The notes under the pieces: generated by a model
What the model was told of the DNA's origin: nothing
Databases searched by the model: none
The model's input: only the letters and a program-made list of their open reading frames with translations
Translations under genes and position numbers: made by a program
Assembly (NCBI GenBank): GCA_026545765.1
Contig: CM048840.1
Coordinates: 4,485,265-4,549,264 of the forward strand
DNA length: 64,000 nt
DNA from: Plantago major
Lineage: Eukaryota; Streptophyta; Magnoliopsida; Lamiales; Plantaginaceae
Direction: 5' to 3'
Shown: positions 37,120-48,980 of the stretch, piece after piece
Layout of the letters: each line of letters begins with the position of its first letter
Numbering within the stretch: position 1 is the stretch's first letter

Positions 37120-38890
37120 GTAACTGGAGATGGGAAAGAAGAGGGACAAATATTACAAGGATTAGGTTTTTGTTGGGCCTGCTGGACTGAATCATTGGGC
37201 TCAAGGATGACGGGTGTTTCAAGAAAGGAAACAAAGTCCAATGCCTGTAGATCAGCGGAGATGGGGTGAGAATCATAGGGAAAACACGTCTCGTCAAATT
37301 GGGCATAATAGCGATAGCCATGTCCCCAAAGATCACAATGTACCAAATCTAAAACATGAGAGGAACGTTTCTTATTTGTAGAAAATGGTAAACGACAACT
37401 TTTGGCCAATTGGCACGGGGAACACAAATGCGGGGAGGGAAGTAGGGAGGAAATAGATAACAATCCCTTCTTATTTAACAATGAAATCACATCAGTAGGC
37501 ACATGGCCAATCCTAGTGTGCCATAAAGCAAAGGAACCGCGAAGGCTGTGATGACGAAGAGCAGTGACAAGGGCGGAGTGACCTGCTTCCAGCAAGTATA
37601 GACCGCCACCACGTCGACCTTTTGCTAGAGGGATCTTTGTCGTTCGATTCTGGACAACAAACGAATCTTTAGAAAATAGAACATCAACATTATAATCCTG
37701 GGTGAGTTTACTAACGGATAATAAGTTTTTAGTGAGAGGGGGTACCACAAGAACGTTTAATAATTGAAGGGCAGGGGATATAGAATGAAATCCAGTATGA
37801 GAGATAGGCAAAGAGCTGCCATTACCAATGTAAACGGATTTCTTACCACCATACGGAGCCACAGAATCAAGAGTCGATGTGGATGGCGTCATGTGGGCCG
37901 AAGCACCTGAGTCCATATACCAATCGGGAACGTGCGGATTGACAGAACAGGAGGCAGAGAAGGCATCTGCCAGGTTCGCATCATTGGGAGGCGACTGATG
38001 ATAGCGCATAGGATAGTGGACTGCATAATGACTTCGACTCTACAAATTTGACAGCGGGGAGGACGGCGATTACCGGAGCCACGACCAGAATTGGTATTCT
38101 GAGAGTTTCGGCCACCTGTGCGGCCATTTGGTCTGGCACCGCCGCGTCCATACTGAGTCTGGACGGAAGAGCCACCACGCGAAGAATTCGACCGATTTTG
38201 AGTCACATAAAATGCGGCAGTAGGCGCAGGAGTAGCACGATCCATCGAACGGCTGAATATCTCATGATTTTCCGCTTTTGGAATCAAATCTTCAAGAACA
38301 GGAATGGGAGTGATCGATAATTGGTTGCTGGCGAAGTGCATAGAAGACGCACCCAAACCCCTAAGAAACCAGTGGGATTTGTCTGCGGGATCCAATCGAC
38401 ATCCAAGAGCTGCGAGTTGATCACATATGGACTTGAACTGAAGACCATATTGAGTCACGGTGCGCGAGCCACGCTGTAAGGACTGGAGCTCGTCTTTGAG
38501 CCTAAGTTCACGGAGTTTGGAAGAATGTTGGAAAGCTGAATGGAGCGCCTCCCAAACAGCCTTTGATGAATCACAACCAATAGTGATGGTGAGGGCCTCA
38601 TCGGTGAGGGTTGCACGAAGAAAGCTGATTATCTTTTGGTCAAGGTAGAACCAGCTGAGATATTCAGGATTGGGGATGGATTTGTCGGAACTGAGGATTG
38701 TTTGGGGCGGTGGCGGATTCGATCCGTCGAGGAAGGGTAAAAGTCGTGAGCCAGTCACGAGTGGATAGATTTGGCTGTGCCAATTGACGAAATTTTCAGC
38801 GTTAAGCTTTGTCGTAACCAAATGAGCCATGCCACTAAAGACAGGGCCATTATCAAAGCCAAGATCAGAAGGAGTCGATGAGCCAGCCAT
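37120..38890 (-). pseudogene. Copia gag, protease and pre-integrase region
   Basis: Minus strand. Gag starts near 38890 (LNAENFVNWHSQIYPLVTG, UBN2-type with SLQRGSRTVTQYG), followed by a glycine/arginine-rich stretch, the aspartic protease motif DSGASAHMT, and a pre-integrase region (GLYLLEAG, LWHTRIGHVP, CQLAKSCRLPF). Fossil with breaks. Confidence 0.88.
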
Positions 38891-38944
38891 CGATGAGAGA
38901 AGAAGACAAGAAAGTGTTTGGCTAGAACTCGTTTACTGATACCA

Positions 38945-39121
38945 TGTAAAGATTGGATTGTTCCACACAAATTAGCTGCGACTTTGGTTTGTATTATATA
39001 GAGAAATAAATTACATGATAATCTACAAAGTAGTTACAAGTAGTGGAATGACTAATTCAAACTAACACAACAAACTGACTAAGTAGTAGTGTGAGCCGTA
39101 AGACTAGGAGAGTCAGGTACA
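38945..39121 (-). repeat. 5' LTR of nested Copia
   Basis: 177 bp, adjoining the TGGTATCAG primer-binding site. Confidence 0.93.
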
Positions 39122-40090
39122 CTGTTGACACTCACATTGTCCTAAAATTTACTAACACAGTGGTGACTAACATATCACCCAAGTTCAGTGGTTAACATAC
39201 CACTCACATATAGTGGCTAACATACCACTCACATTAAAACAATGATTATAATAATAAATAAAGGAATGTCAGATTTAAACTTACCCGCAACTCATTAAAG
39301 TACTCATGCTTCAGCCGGTCCGAGATCTTCGACCACTTCTCGCCCCCTGCCTCGACATCTCCCTCCTGCCCCTGATGATTTCACTGAGTTTATTGCTAGC
39401 CTCTGGAGACCATAACCTGTTATCAATGTATAAGATACAAGGAACGAATATTAATTAGTATAGTACAACAATGATGTGACATAAATTATCTTAATTAAGT
39501 TATGTTCTATATATACAAATGCATAATACTTACTTCGATCTACCGTTCGGGAACATCACAAGCTTCCCATCCCACTTAGCCCCATCCACAATCTCGGTGA
39601 AGGGACACCCGTCATCTGGTAAGTTACCCCAGACCGATGTCGAGCCTCTGCTCGAACTCGGTGGGGTCTCAGGAACCGCAGACCGGCTGCTCTGACTATC
39701 ATGATGACCCTCCTGCTCCTCTGACTCTCCTGCCCGACTACTATCTGACTGGCTACCAGCAGTCAACCTACTGCATGGGGGAGGACGGTACGTGGATTTC
39801 CTTTGTCGCGGCATCTGTAAAAACATGCAACAAATACAGGAAAAATGTGTTAGTATACAACTACATGTAAAACATATATACATTTGACTCATAGTAAATC
39901 ACAAATACTTGATATTATCAACAACTAACTAGTTATATACATAATCTACCCATGGAAACAGTTGGATTTATGCATATGGGGAAGAATTTAATTAGCTTTG
40001 TCTGCTGTATCTCCTTGTTATTTACATGTTTTAAGGTTACTATTTTATATGCAAAGCTCATGCCCATTTTTTTTCTGGGTTCATTGGACA

Positions 40091-40252
40091 GTGCCATGGC
40101 ACGGACATGGCACACAGCCATGGCACAGCCAGTGCACTGCCATGGCAAGTTCCTGGCACACACACATGGCAAGTCCCTGGCACAACCATGGCACATCTCT
40201 GGCACAACTAGTGCACTACCATGGCACATCCCTGGCACAGACATGGAACATC
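40091..40252. repeat. CCATGGCAC / CCTGGCAC minisatellite
   Basis: About eleven irregularly spaced copies of a TGGCA[CA] motif, mostly as CATGGCAC or CCTGGCAC, in 160 bp of the CACTA element, upstream of its transposase-like gene and about 750-900 bp from the element's right end. Confidence 0.85.
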
Positions 40253-41009
40253 TAAATGGTCTCCAAATACTCAACCAAATCTCAGTAATCCTACTACATA
40301 TACGAAAACATCTAATTAAATACCATACATACTTACAAACATCTATTGAGTCACTAACAAATCAATTTCACAAAAAATCAATCAATTGCACAACCTTAAG
40401 CTTAACCCACTACTTAATATAAGCTAAACTAGCTAGTAGATGAGTCTAAAAACATACAATTGTTCAAAATTAGCAGAAATCCCAAATTTAGAAAAGTAAG
40501 GGTTTTAGACTAGTACCTTCAATTACGGGGAAAATAGCCGAAGAAGGATGAAATTGAAGGTCCACCTGAGTTCCTTGTTGAACAAGCTTCGAAAATAGTC
40601 CAAGATTGACCGGAATGGTCGAGTTTTGATCGGAGTTGGATTTGGGCGAAAAATGGGGAAGAAGGAGAAGAGAAAAGAAGCAGAATGTTTTGGGGAAGAA
40701 GAAGGGCGATCTGCCCGTTTTTTATGCCAGTTAACAACGGATGGGCTATCCGTCGCTAGATTATTTAATTTTTTTAATTATTTTTTTAGCGATGGATAAT
40801 CTATCCGTCATTAAATTACTTCATTTTTTAAAAAAAATAATTCAATGGTCAACAAAACATAGCGACGATTTAACGACGGAAGCCACGACGGATAGAGCGA
40901 AACGCTCTACCCGTCGCTAAATAGGACCGATTCATCGCTATATAGCAATGGATAGGGTCCGTCGCCTCTGTCCGTAGCTATATAGCGAAATTCTTGTAGT
41001 GGCATCATG

Positions 41010-42310
41010 GTGCACGAACTTAACGTCGACCCCAATGTCAGGCCCATCCGTCAAAAGAAAAGAGACCATGGCCCCATCCACAACAACATTATAGCAGAAG
41101 AAGTTGAACGACTTCTCAAAGCAAGACGTATTCAGGAAGTTCACTACGTACTCAGACTGGATATGCAATGTGGTCCTAGTTGAAAAAAAGTCTGGGGAAA
41201 TGGAGGATGTGTAATGACTTTACCAGCCTCATCCGCTTCTGCCCAAAAGACCCATATCCTCTCCCAAGAATCGACCAGCTAGTAGACTCTGCGGGATGTG
41301 CCTTGCTAAGCTTTATGGATGCCTTCCAAGGATTCTACCAAGTCAAGATGGCAGAACATGACATAGAGAAAACCGCCTTCATCACAACAGGCGGAATTTA
41401 TTGTTTCAAAGTCATGCCGTTCGGACTACGCAACGCAAGAGCTACATACCAGCGACTAATGAATCACATGTTCAGAGAAGAGCTGGGCAAATCAATGGAG
41501 GTTTACGTGGATGATATTTTGGTAAAAAACAAGGAATCAACCGACCACATTCGACACCTGGAAAGATGTTTCGCCATAGTAAGGAAATATGGCATGAAGC
41601 TCAATCCGGCCAAATGCACGTTCGGTGTTACAGGAGGGAAATTCCTAGGGTACATAGTCACACAGAGTGGAATTGAGGCCAACCCAGAAAAGATAAAAGC
41701 CATACTAGAACTCCCCCATCTGGAGAAACTCAGGGACGTCCAAAGACTTATAAGGAAGGTGATATCCTTAGCCACTTCATTTCTAGATCTGCTGAGAAGA
41801 ATCTGCCATTCTTCAAAGTCCTAAGGAAATCCGACCATTTTGAGTGGAACCCCGAATGCAGAAAGGCTTTCGAAAATCTGAAATGCTATCTATCCTCCCC
41901 GCCCCTCCTTTCCAAACCTGAAGAGGGAGAGCCGTTGTACATTTGTCTCGCCATCACTCCAGAGGTGGTGAGTTATGTCCTAGTACGTATATAAAAGAAT
42001 GAGCACCTACCGGTATACTACTTGAGCAAAGTACTAGGAACAGCCAGAAAAAATTACAAGGAAATTGAGAAATACGCCTATTGCCTAGTGGAAGCCTCGA
42101 GAAAGCTCAAGCCGTACTTCTGATCACACAAGATAGTGGTCTTCACCAATCAGCCACTGAAGCAGGTCTTGGGGGACGCATCCAAATCAGGAAGGTTAGC
42201 TAAGTGGAGAATAGAACTGGGAGATCATACGGATGAGTATCAGGCTCCATCCGCCAAGAAAGCACAAGTCCTGTCCGATTTCCTAGCTGAATACTCAGGA
42301 AGCGCATAAC
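41010..42310 (+). pseudogene. Gypsy reverse transcriptase and RNase H
   Basis: RT continues after the CACTA insertion: RMCNDFTSLIRFCPKD, FMDAFQGFYQVKM, MPFGLRNARATYQRLM, catalytic VYVDDILVKN, and FLGYIVTQSGIEANPEKI. A Gypsy RNase H follows (WNPECRKAFENLK, YYLSKVL). Fossil, with breaks. Confidence 0.9.
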
Positions 42311-42539
42311 CCCAAACACCAGGAGATAACCATACTCCGACCTCCGCAGATGGCCCACCAACAAGTGAAGTTTTGACATTTGCTACAACCATAGCAGATA
42401 CAGGGAACAGAAAGAACCTAGAGACCGACCCTGTGGCAGAATGGATTCTAGCAGAAAGACAAAGTCTCAACTTACCGCCCGTGACCGCCCAAAAATATAA
42501 ACCGAGCCAACAAGTTGCCTTCACCCCAAAGGAGCTTGG

Positions 42540-42960
42540 TCCGGACGAGAAGGACATCTGGGAACTTTATGTAGATGGATCATCGGCCGCTCATGCTGGA
42601 GGAACGGGACTTGTGCTCATCAGTCCAGAGAAAGCTCGGATGGAGTATGCCATACGCCTAACATTGCCTATCACCAACAATGAAGCCGAGTGTATGAAGC
42701 ATTGATAGCAGGGATGAGAATGGCTAAATCAGTAATGGCCAGAAAACTCCGCGCCTATTCATACTCCCAACTGGTCACGGAACAGTATTCGGGAAAATTC
42801 ACGACTAAAAGTGCCCCAATGATAAAATACCTAAAGGTGGTGAAGGACTTGGAAAAGATATTTGACTTGTTCTTTCTGACCAAAATCGGGCGAACCAACA
42901 ACATTATAGCAGATGGTCTGTCAAAGTGGGCCACGACCTCTAAAGCAATTGATACCAGAA
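42540..42960 (+). pseudogene. Second RNase H-like domain of Tat Gypsy
   Basis: WELYVDGSSAAHAGGTGLVL, then NNEAECMK and later NNIIADGLSKWA. This extra RNase H (archaeal-type) between RT/RNase H and integrase is established for the Tat lineage. Confidence 0.82.
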
Positions 42961-43089
42961 CAGTACTCCTGATGACAGCCAACGAATCAGTCATCACCAC
43001 TATGAAAGAAATGGCTAACATAGGTGTCACAAACAGGTCGAACAATTGGATGAGCGATATCATACAATATCTACAGGATGGGGTCCTAC

Positions 43090-44270
43090 CCCCAGGACCA
43101 ACCGAATCAAGAAGGGTACAACGAAGAGCACAACGCTACTTCCTTTCCGGAATCGACCTCTATCGAAAATCCTATGATGGAACTCACTTACGATGTCTGG
43201 ACCCGTCCGAAGCTAGCATGATAATGAAAGAAATCCATTTAGGGAGTTGTGGAAATCATTCAGGAGGAAGAGCACTGACTCAGAAAATCCATAGAAATGG
43301 CTACTATTGCCCGAAAATGCAGAAGGAAGCCAGCAAATTTTTCAGGTCCTGTCCGGAATGCCAAAAATTTGCACGGATCCCGCATCAACCGACTATTCCT
43401 ATGATCCCGTCCACAATTCCTTGCCCGTTTGATCAGTGGGGCATCGACATCTTAGGACCCTTTCCTTTGGGACCAGGTGGGAAGAAGTTTCTGATTGTAG
43501 CGGTGGAATATTTTTCCAAATGGGTAGAAGCCGAGGCCACCGCCTCGACCTCAGATTAGAAGGTCATGGACTTCTTGTGGCGACTATCTTGCCGATTCGG
43601 ATTACCAAGGATCTTGATAGCCGACAATGGACGTCAATTTTCGGGCTATAAACTTAAAGATTGGTGCGAAGAAATGAAGATTGAGCAACGATTCACTTCT
43701 GTCGGATACCCACAAGCCAATGGTCAAACTGAAGTGACCAATCGAACCATAGTCGATAACCTCTAGAAAATACTCGGAGATGCGAAGGAAGATTGGGTAG
43801 ATGAGTTAGAAGGAGTGCTCTGGGTGTACCGTACCACAGCCAGGACAGCGGCACAAGAAACTCCTTTTTGTATGGTATTTGGTTCTGAAGCCGTCATCCC
43901 AGCAGAAATAAAGGTCAATACTTTTCACATTCAGGGATATAAGCCATCTAATAATCACACCAAGAGAGTCTACGACTTAAACATGTTAGAGACCAAGAGA
44001 AGCACGACATTAGCAAGAACCTTGGGATATCAAGCTACAATGGCTAGAGCATACAACATACATGTGAAAAGAAGAGATATCCAAGTAGGAGACCTCGTGC
44101 TACGCAAAGCCGAAATTCTAAAGCCTATTGGGAAGCTCGAGCCAAACTAGGAAGGACCTTACAAAGTCACCAGTTCTAGCATCAATGGTAGTTACGGCTT
44201 GCAAAATATGAACGGAAAGACACTCAAGCGCACATGGAACGCGAGGAATCTCCAGAAATATTATCCTTGA
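43090..44270 (+). pseudogene. Gypsy integrase
   Basis: Zinc-binding HHCC region (HLGSCGNHSGGRALTQKI and CPECQKFA), then the core with WGIDILGPFPLG, IADNGRQFSGYK and PQANGQTEVTNR giving the D, D, E residues, and a C-terminal part ending near KRTWNARNLQKYY. Fossil, with breaks. Confidence 0.9.
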
Positions 44271-44384
44271 GGAAATTGTAATAGGCCCGAAAATAACGTA
44301 TGTCTTTTGTAATATGATCAAGAAACATGAAGTTTTTTATTACGAGTTCAAAATTCAGGTACAGATTTTATATCAAGCAAAAGT

Positions 44385-44990
44385 GTCTCAGACCCAGAGA
44401 GTCCGGCTCACTAGCTCATTCAAAGTGCTTTGGACTTACCTAGTCCGACACTCCGCCACTTCAAGCCAAGCATTGAAGAAGTTTTACAAAAGTGCCTCGG
44501 ACCCAAAGTGTCCGAGCCCACTTCCTTGAAAGTTTTATAGAGCAGTGTCTTGGACCCAGAGAGTCCGCCCCACTAGCTCATTCAAAGTGCCTTGAACTTA
44601 CAAATTCCGACACTTCAAGCCAAGCATTGAAGAAGTTTTATAAAAGTGCCTCGGACCCAAAGTGTCCGAGCCCACTTCTTTGAAAGTTTTATAGAGCAGT
44701 GTCTCGGACCTAGAGAGTCCGCCCCACTAGATCATTCAAAGTGCCTTGGACTTACAAAGTCCTACACACCGACACTTCAAGCCAAGCATTGAAGAAGTTT
44801 TATAAAAGTGCCTCGGACCCAAAGTGTCCGAGCCCACTTCCTTGAAAGTTTTATAGAGCAGTGTCTCGGACCCAGAGAGTCCAACCCACTAGCTCATTCA
44901 AAGTGCCTTGGAATTACAAAGTCCGACACTCCGACACTCCAAGTTCAAATGAAGATTAATTACAAGAACGTTTCCCCGGACCCATACAGT
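44385..44990 (+). repeat. Tandem repeat, about 160-bp unit, 3.5-4 copies
   Basis: Units begin near 44385, 44544, 44699 and 44862 with GTGTCTCGGACCCAGAGAGT-type sequence and include CAAGCCAAGCATTGAAGAAG and CCAAAGTGTCCGAGCCCACT. Periods are about 155-163 bp, with high identity between copies. It lies between integrase and the antisense region of the Gypsy element. Confidence 0.92.
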
Positions 44991-45499
44991 CAGACCCACT
45001 AGTTGATTCAAAAGCATTACAAAAAGAGTGCACGTGATATGAAGAGGCAATCAGATATATTAAATAAGGCGGTCAGCCAAAGATCGACAAAATTACATTT
45101 AACCCTATAAACCGGGAATGATCCTAGGTTGACCGACGAAAAATGTCTTGTTCATAAAAAGAGGCAATTACAACCCACATAGACTGAGGGATTACTAGTC
45201 CTAGTGAAAAAGTAAAAAGTGCCGACAAAAGTACTAGTCCTAGGGATTACACTTTTTCTTTACAACAAAAATACCCGGGGACATATCCCCGGAATGGCCT
45301 AGGACGCCTGAGAGCCGGACCCCCCCATCTCCAGTTGGTTCCCTACCTTGGTTTGAGCCCCCTGGCTAAGAAGTGACCAGAGGAACCTCAGAAACCGGAT
45401 CCTTCCTCTTCCTCCAAATTGACCGGACCACCTTCTTCCTCAACCTCCACTTGTTCATACCCGTGGATGGGGCCTGGTAGTTCATCCAATCATTGTTTG

Positions 45500-46750
45500 A
45501 TTGGGTACAGCTCTAGCTCTCCAAGGTACCGACATTCATCACCCCAGGAAACCACAAAGGAAAGATATGGCGAACTTCCTGGGGCCTCCTGTCGGGCGGA
45601 GCCACCAACGGCCAGAACTCATCTCCGGCCAGCTCTTCGAAGGATTTTAGCTTCTCATCCTCGAGGGGATCGCCTTGATGATCAGCTGCAATATTTATCC
45701 TTGGATCGGATATGCTGAACGATTGGTCCAACAGTCCGAGACTCTGTAACTGACCGATGCAAGCAAAGAACGCCTTTGTCCTAGTATCAACCTCCTCCAT
45801 CTTTTTGAGATAGTAGAAGGAGTCCGACTTTAGGAAGTCGTGGACGGAGTCCAATCGGCTGGTCCGGGCCGCATCAATAACGGCTTTTCCAAGACGAGCC
45901 TGGGCCGCGGCCTTCAGCTTTAGTCCTCGGTCCGACCTGGCCAGAGCCGCTTCCTTCTCCTCCAGCTTCTTGGTTATCTCTGTCTTGAAGTCCCAGAGCT
46001 TGTCAAGTTCGACCCGTTGCTCGGAAATTTTGGCATCCACCAACTCTAGCTCTTTGGTCAGATGGACCTTATCACCCCTGGCCAGCTCACTAAATGCCTC
46101 GGCGTGAGCACTCACCTACAAAAGAAATACGGCTATTTAGAAACTATAAATAGGGAGACCGACAGATACAAAGATGGCAGAATTCCTTAAAACTTACTGC
46201 ATCAAGATGAGTCCGCATTGTGTCGGACAACGCCCTCAGGCTATCAGCAAGGTCCTCTGGAGAAAGGGCCCGTAGAGCAGAGGAGTCCGCCACCCTGCTC
46301 GCCTCGGCACCTCGGCTCCTCTTAGCAGGAGGTCTATCCACCGGACCCTTATCCTTCCTCTTGTTAACCCGTCCGTCCTCGCCACCCTTGAGGAATTGGC
46401 TAGTACCTCCCGGCCATGTTCCTGCACCTGACTCCTGGTTAGTTGAGTAGGGGAGGATACATGAACCCTCGAACCATCAATGGTGGCTGAGTATCCATGC
46501 CTTGAAATTTTTATATGAGGGGGGAGGTTTAGACCAATTACCTGTTCCCGGGAGGAATTACTCTTTGAGGCCCCGGTATTATCAGCCGGCGGGGGCTACA
46601 AGTTGTGGCCACATTGGCCGGACCATCGATGTGGATTTTTATGGCCCCCGGAGTAAATTTCTTGGCTTTACTCTTGCCATCCTTCAGCTTTTGCATGTCA
46701 CGGATCTTGTCCGCAACCCTCTGCTCCAACATGTTCTTGGTGGCCTCCAT
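45500..46750 (-). pseudogene. Gypsy antisense region, coiled-coil part
   Basis: Minus-strand frames. The longest (around 45513-46115) is a charged helical protein with AEAFSELARGDKVHLTKELE and DKLWDFKTEITKKLEEKEAA, consistent with a coiled coil. A short basic piece (RPPAKRSRGAEASR) and another helical piece (MLEQRVADKIRDMQKLKDG) lie upstream. These look like downstream parts of the same antisense gene as at 46821-48666. Fossil, exon borders not resolved. Confidence 0.65.
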
Positions 46751-46820
46751 TATCTAATGTCCTGCACAAATAAGAAGACCGGCTCAAATAAAGAAGACCG
46801 GCTCACATAAAGTTCAAAAC

Positions 46821-48666
46821 TCACTCAAGTCTTTTTTTATTATTACAACAAACAGGAGTATTGGTAAGACCGGCAATCCAAAGTTGGGGTTGGACTGCCA
46901 AAGCATAGGGATAAAACAGTGTTGGATCCCTTCCGTCTACACCCAGGACGGCCATTCTTTTCAACTCTGGCCCCGGATCAGGATCATAATCCAGGGTAAT
47001 AGTTGCCCTGGTTCCGATGGCATCAACCAACACCTCCTCCTCTTCAGATTCGTCCTCTTCAGCATCGGACTTCGGCATCATGACCGTCAGTGGCTTCAAA
47101 GATTCCAACCATTCCGGCAGATCCTTTACCTTTACAAATTGAAATTTATCACGCCTAAAAAATTGGGGGAGTCCCCAATCCCCGGACGGATGCTTGATGT
47201 AAAAATATTTCGGCAACCACTTGGAGAAATGGGACGTCTCAAACCCATCTAGAAATCTCAAGCCCCGGCGATGAGTGAAAAAATAGAACGCCGAGTTCAG
47301 ACTTGAGGAAATGGTAAAGGCGGAAAGGAATTTTTTTTTAAGAGAATTCCTCGCCCTTTAGTTTGAGGATGACCGCAAAACACATTATCATCCCTAATGC
47401 ATTGTGGAGGACTTGCGACGGACATAGCATGGTATGTCGGAAAAAGTCCGCTATTTTAGGAAGCATGGGTATCCGCCACCCACACTTAAAGGCTTGTACA
47501 TGGAAGGTGAGGCACCCTTCCGGCGGATTATATAGTGTCTCTGATGGTCCAGGGATGATAATATCATACTCCCGCGGAATCTTGTACAAGTAATGAAAAT
47601 CCTCAATATCTGTGATCTTCAGACTTGACGAACAAATGAGAATTATCCCGTCATCATTTTGCTCGGCATCCGGTCTTAGAACTCCGATAGGGGCGGTCCT
47701 GTCATTTTTATACTCCTGGGCAGTCTTGGTAGACTTCTTAGAGTCAGACTTCTTGGAAGCCTTCTTCTTATAAGCCCCCGAACTTTGCCCAACCTTGGAC
47801 ACAAGAATGAGCGCCCTCTCTGGATTGTCCTCGGCAACATCATCCTGGCGCGCTGGGCGATTATCCTGACAAGCAGACGGATTGCTAGTTCCTACATCAT
47901 CAGAAGTCCTCATGACATCCATGTTGTCCTTCACGGACCCAATGTCCACAGCTTCATCGGAAGTCTCCTCATCTTCCTCCTCCTCTGACGATGATTCATC
48001 CGAATCCGACTCCCCAGAACTTGAAGAAGAAGAAGAGTCTGCATCGACGGTTCTGTCTACATGGATGTCCGATTGCTTAGGTACCTCTGTGGTCTCCTCG
48101 GCAGCACCGGACTCAATGGTATCGTTTTTCCAGGTCCGCCTCGGTGGAGGGTTGTCATCAAAGGAATGAGGAGACAACTCATACCCATCTATACCAGTAT
48201 CCATCTCCTCATTTCCAATCTCGGTAACTCCAGTAAAAGGGAGAGCTCAAGACAAACCAGCTTCATTAGTACCCGCCATAGGGAAGGAAGACATTGGTTG
48301 AGGCTCGAAAACGGGCACTCTACAGTTATAACCTAAACTAGCAAAGGAATTCGGAGGATAGGAGTTCCGAGGGTCAGAGGCGATATCAACCAGATTATGC
48401 TAGACCAGGGGATTGGAAGGACCGGCCTCAGTAGGTTGAGAAGTCCCTACATAATGAATAGTGGAGTTGGGGAGGTTAACTACGTTGTAACGAGCGGTAT
48501 GTCTCCGACGGGCACCGATGATCTCAGGGTCAGAAGGAGAGGCCAATACTTCGTCAAGATTCGAGCCCTGATCGGAGTCAGTAAGATTAATAACCTCGTT
48601 CGGCTCTTGCACTTCCTCACCCTCACTCTCATACAAATCTCCTAAATGTTCGTCTCCTACTGACAT
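46821..48666 (-). pseudogene. Gypsy antisense region, Transposase_28-like part
   Basis: Minus-strand reading. An acidic, Ser/Glu-rich stretch (SSSSSSGESDSDESSSEEEE) is followed by a lysine-rich patch and a folded-looking part (FHVQAFKCGWRIPMLPKIAD, VLHNALGMIMCFAVI, then FSKWLPKYFYIKHPSGDWGL and DLPEWLESLKPL). This resembles the plant 'putative gypsy-type transposon' domain (Transposase_28, PF04195), judged from memory of the family. Extra antisense genes downstream of integrase are known in some Tat elements such as Grande. A TATA box lies upstream at 48981-48988. Fossil, broken or intron-bearing. Confidence 0.65.
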
Positions 48667-48980
48667 GCCTAGCCGTCCGAGCTGGGGAATCTACACAGAC
48701 AAAACACAAGACGGAAAAGCTTAAGCATCGAGCTCGGACAGACAAAACCTACCAAACTAGACCGTCGATGAAAAACTTGCAAAGAAATTAAAAGGCGCGA
48801 AAAGAAAAAGTCCGAGGGAAGCAAACTTACTTGACGGAAAAGAAAGCCAGCTCTTCGAAACTTCTTGAGATGAGGAAAGTCCGCCTGATTAAATCTTCTC
48901 TCTAGCTTTACTCGGTCTAAACTTTCTCTCTCTAAAACTTCGGAATTGTGTAAAAGTGTGAAAGTGACAGGGTAAAGGCC

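Larger units (their letters stand above)
35143..39121 (-). mobile_element. Ty1/Copia LTR retrotransposon nested in CACTA, broken
   Basis: Fossil Copia on the minus strand. LTRs of 177 bp (35143-35319 and 38945-39121), bounded by TGTAAAG and GGTACA, differ at only 5 positions (about 3%), so roughly one million years or a little more. The primer-binding site TGGTATCAG lies next to the 5' LTR (about 38936-38944), the standard initiator-Met type. Parts: gag, protease (WYMDSGASAHMT), GAG-pre-integrase, RT and RNase H; an integrase core was not recognised. Broken, with a few interruptions, but the RT/RNase H frame is long. Clear target duplications were not found; CACTCAC occurs near both edges, offset by a few bases on the right. 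Confidence 0.93.
34022..39814 (-). pseudogene. CACTA Transposase_24-like (Ptta/En/Spm) gene
   Basis: Minus-strand gene of the CACTA element. Predicted exons: 39814-39534 (starting MPRQRKSTYRPP after a TTTACAG), 39416-39285, 34946-34692, 34584-34489, and 34397 down to about 34030, all with GT-AG borders. Readable parts include GEKWSKISDRLKHEYFNELR, TLGSDLYKHM, QIADQNRENRLTES, GVARHHYGSRAVV and KLKNGRWVDSKSEAIA, then a glutamine-rich coiled coil. This fits the plant Ptta/En/Spm family (Transposase_24, PF03004), which includes DNA-binding partners of CACTA transposition. Decay: a frame change within exon 2, a stop at 34842-34844 (after WCGPEE), and further stops in the last exon. The Copia element at 35143-39121 lies in the intron between exons 2 and 3. 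Confidence 0.75.
33529..41001 (-). mobile_element. CACTA (En/Spm) element carrying a Transposase_24-like gene and a Copia insertion
   Basis: Begins CACTACAAAAAATTC and ends TTCTTGTAGTG with a GCA duplication on both sides (33526-33528, 41002-41004), inside the Gypsy element between protease and RT. Both ends hold clusters of TAGCGACGGAT and its inverse (33543-33830, 40735-40980). Own length is about 3.5 kb once the Copia element is excluded. The only gene seen is the minus-strand Transposase_24-like one. No TNPD/Transposase_21 part was found, so it could move only with help. Confidence 0.92.

Noticed and set aside
39933-40422. Several frames over the CCATGGCAC array
   Set aside because: Open only because of the repeat; cysteine/histidine patterns are a by-product of the motif.
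44385-44990. Possible CRISPR-like or gene repeat
   Set aside because: Contiguous ~160-bp tandem units without spacers, in a plant retroelement.
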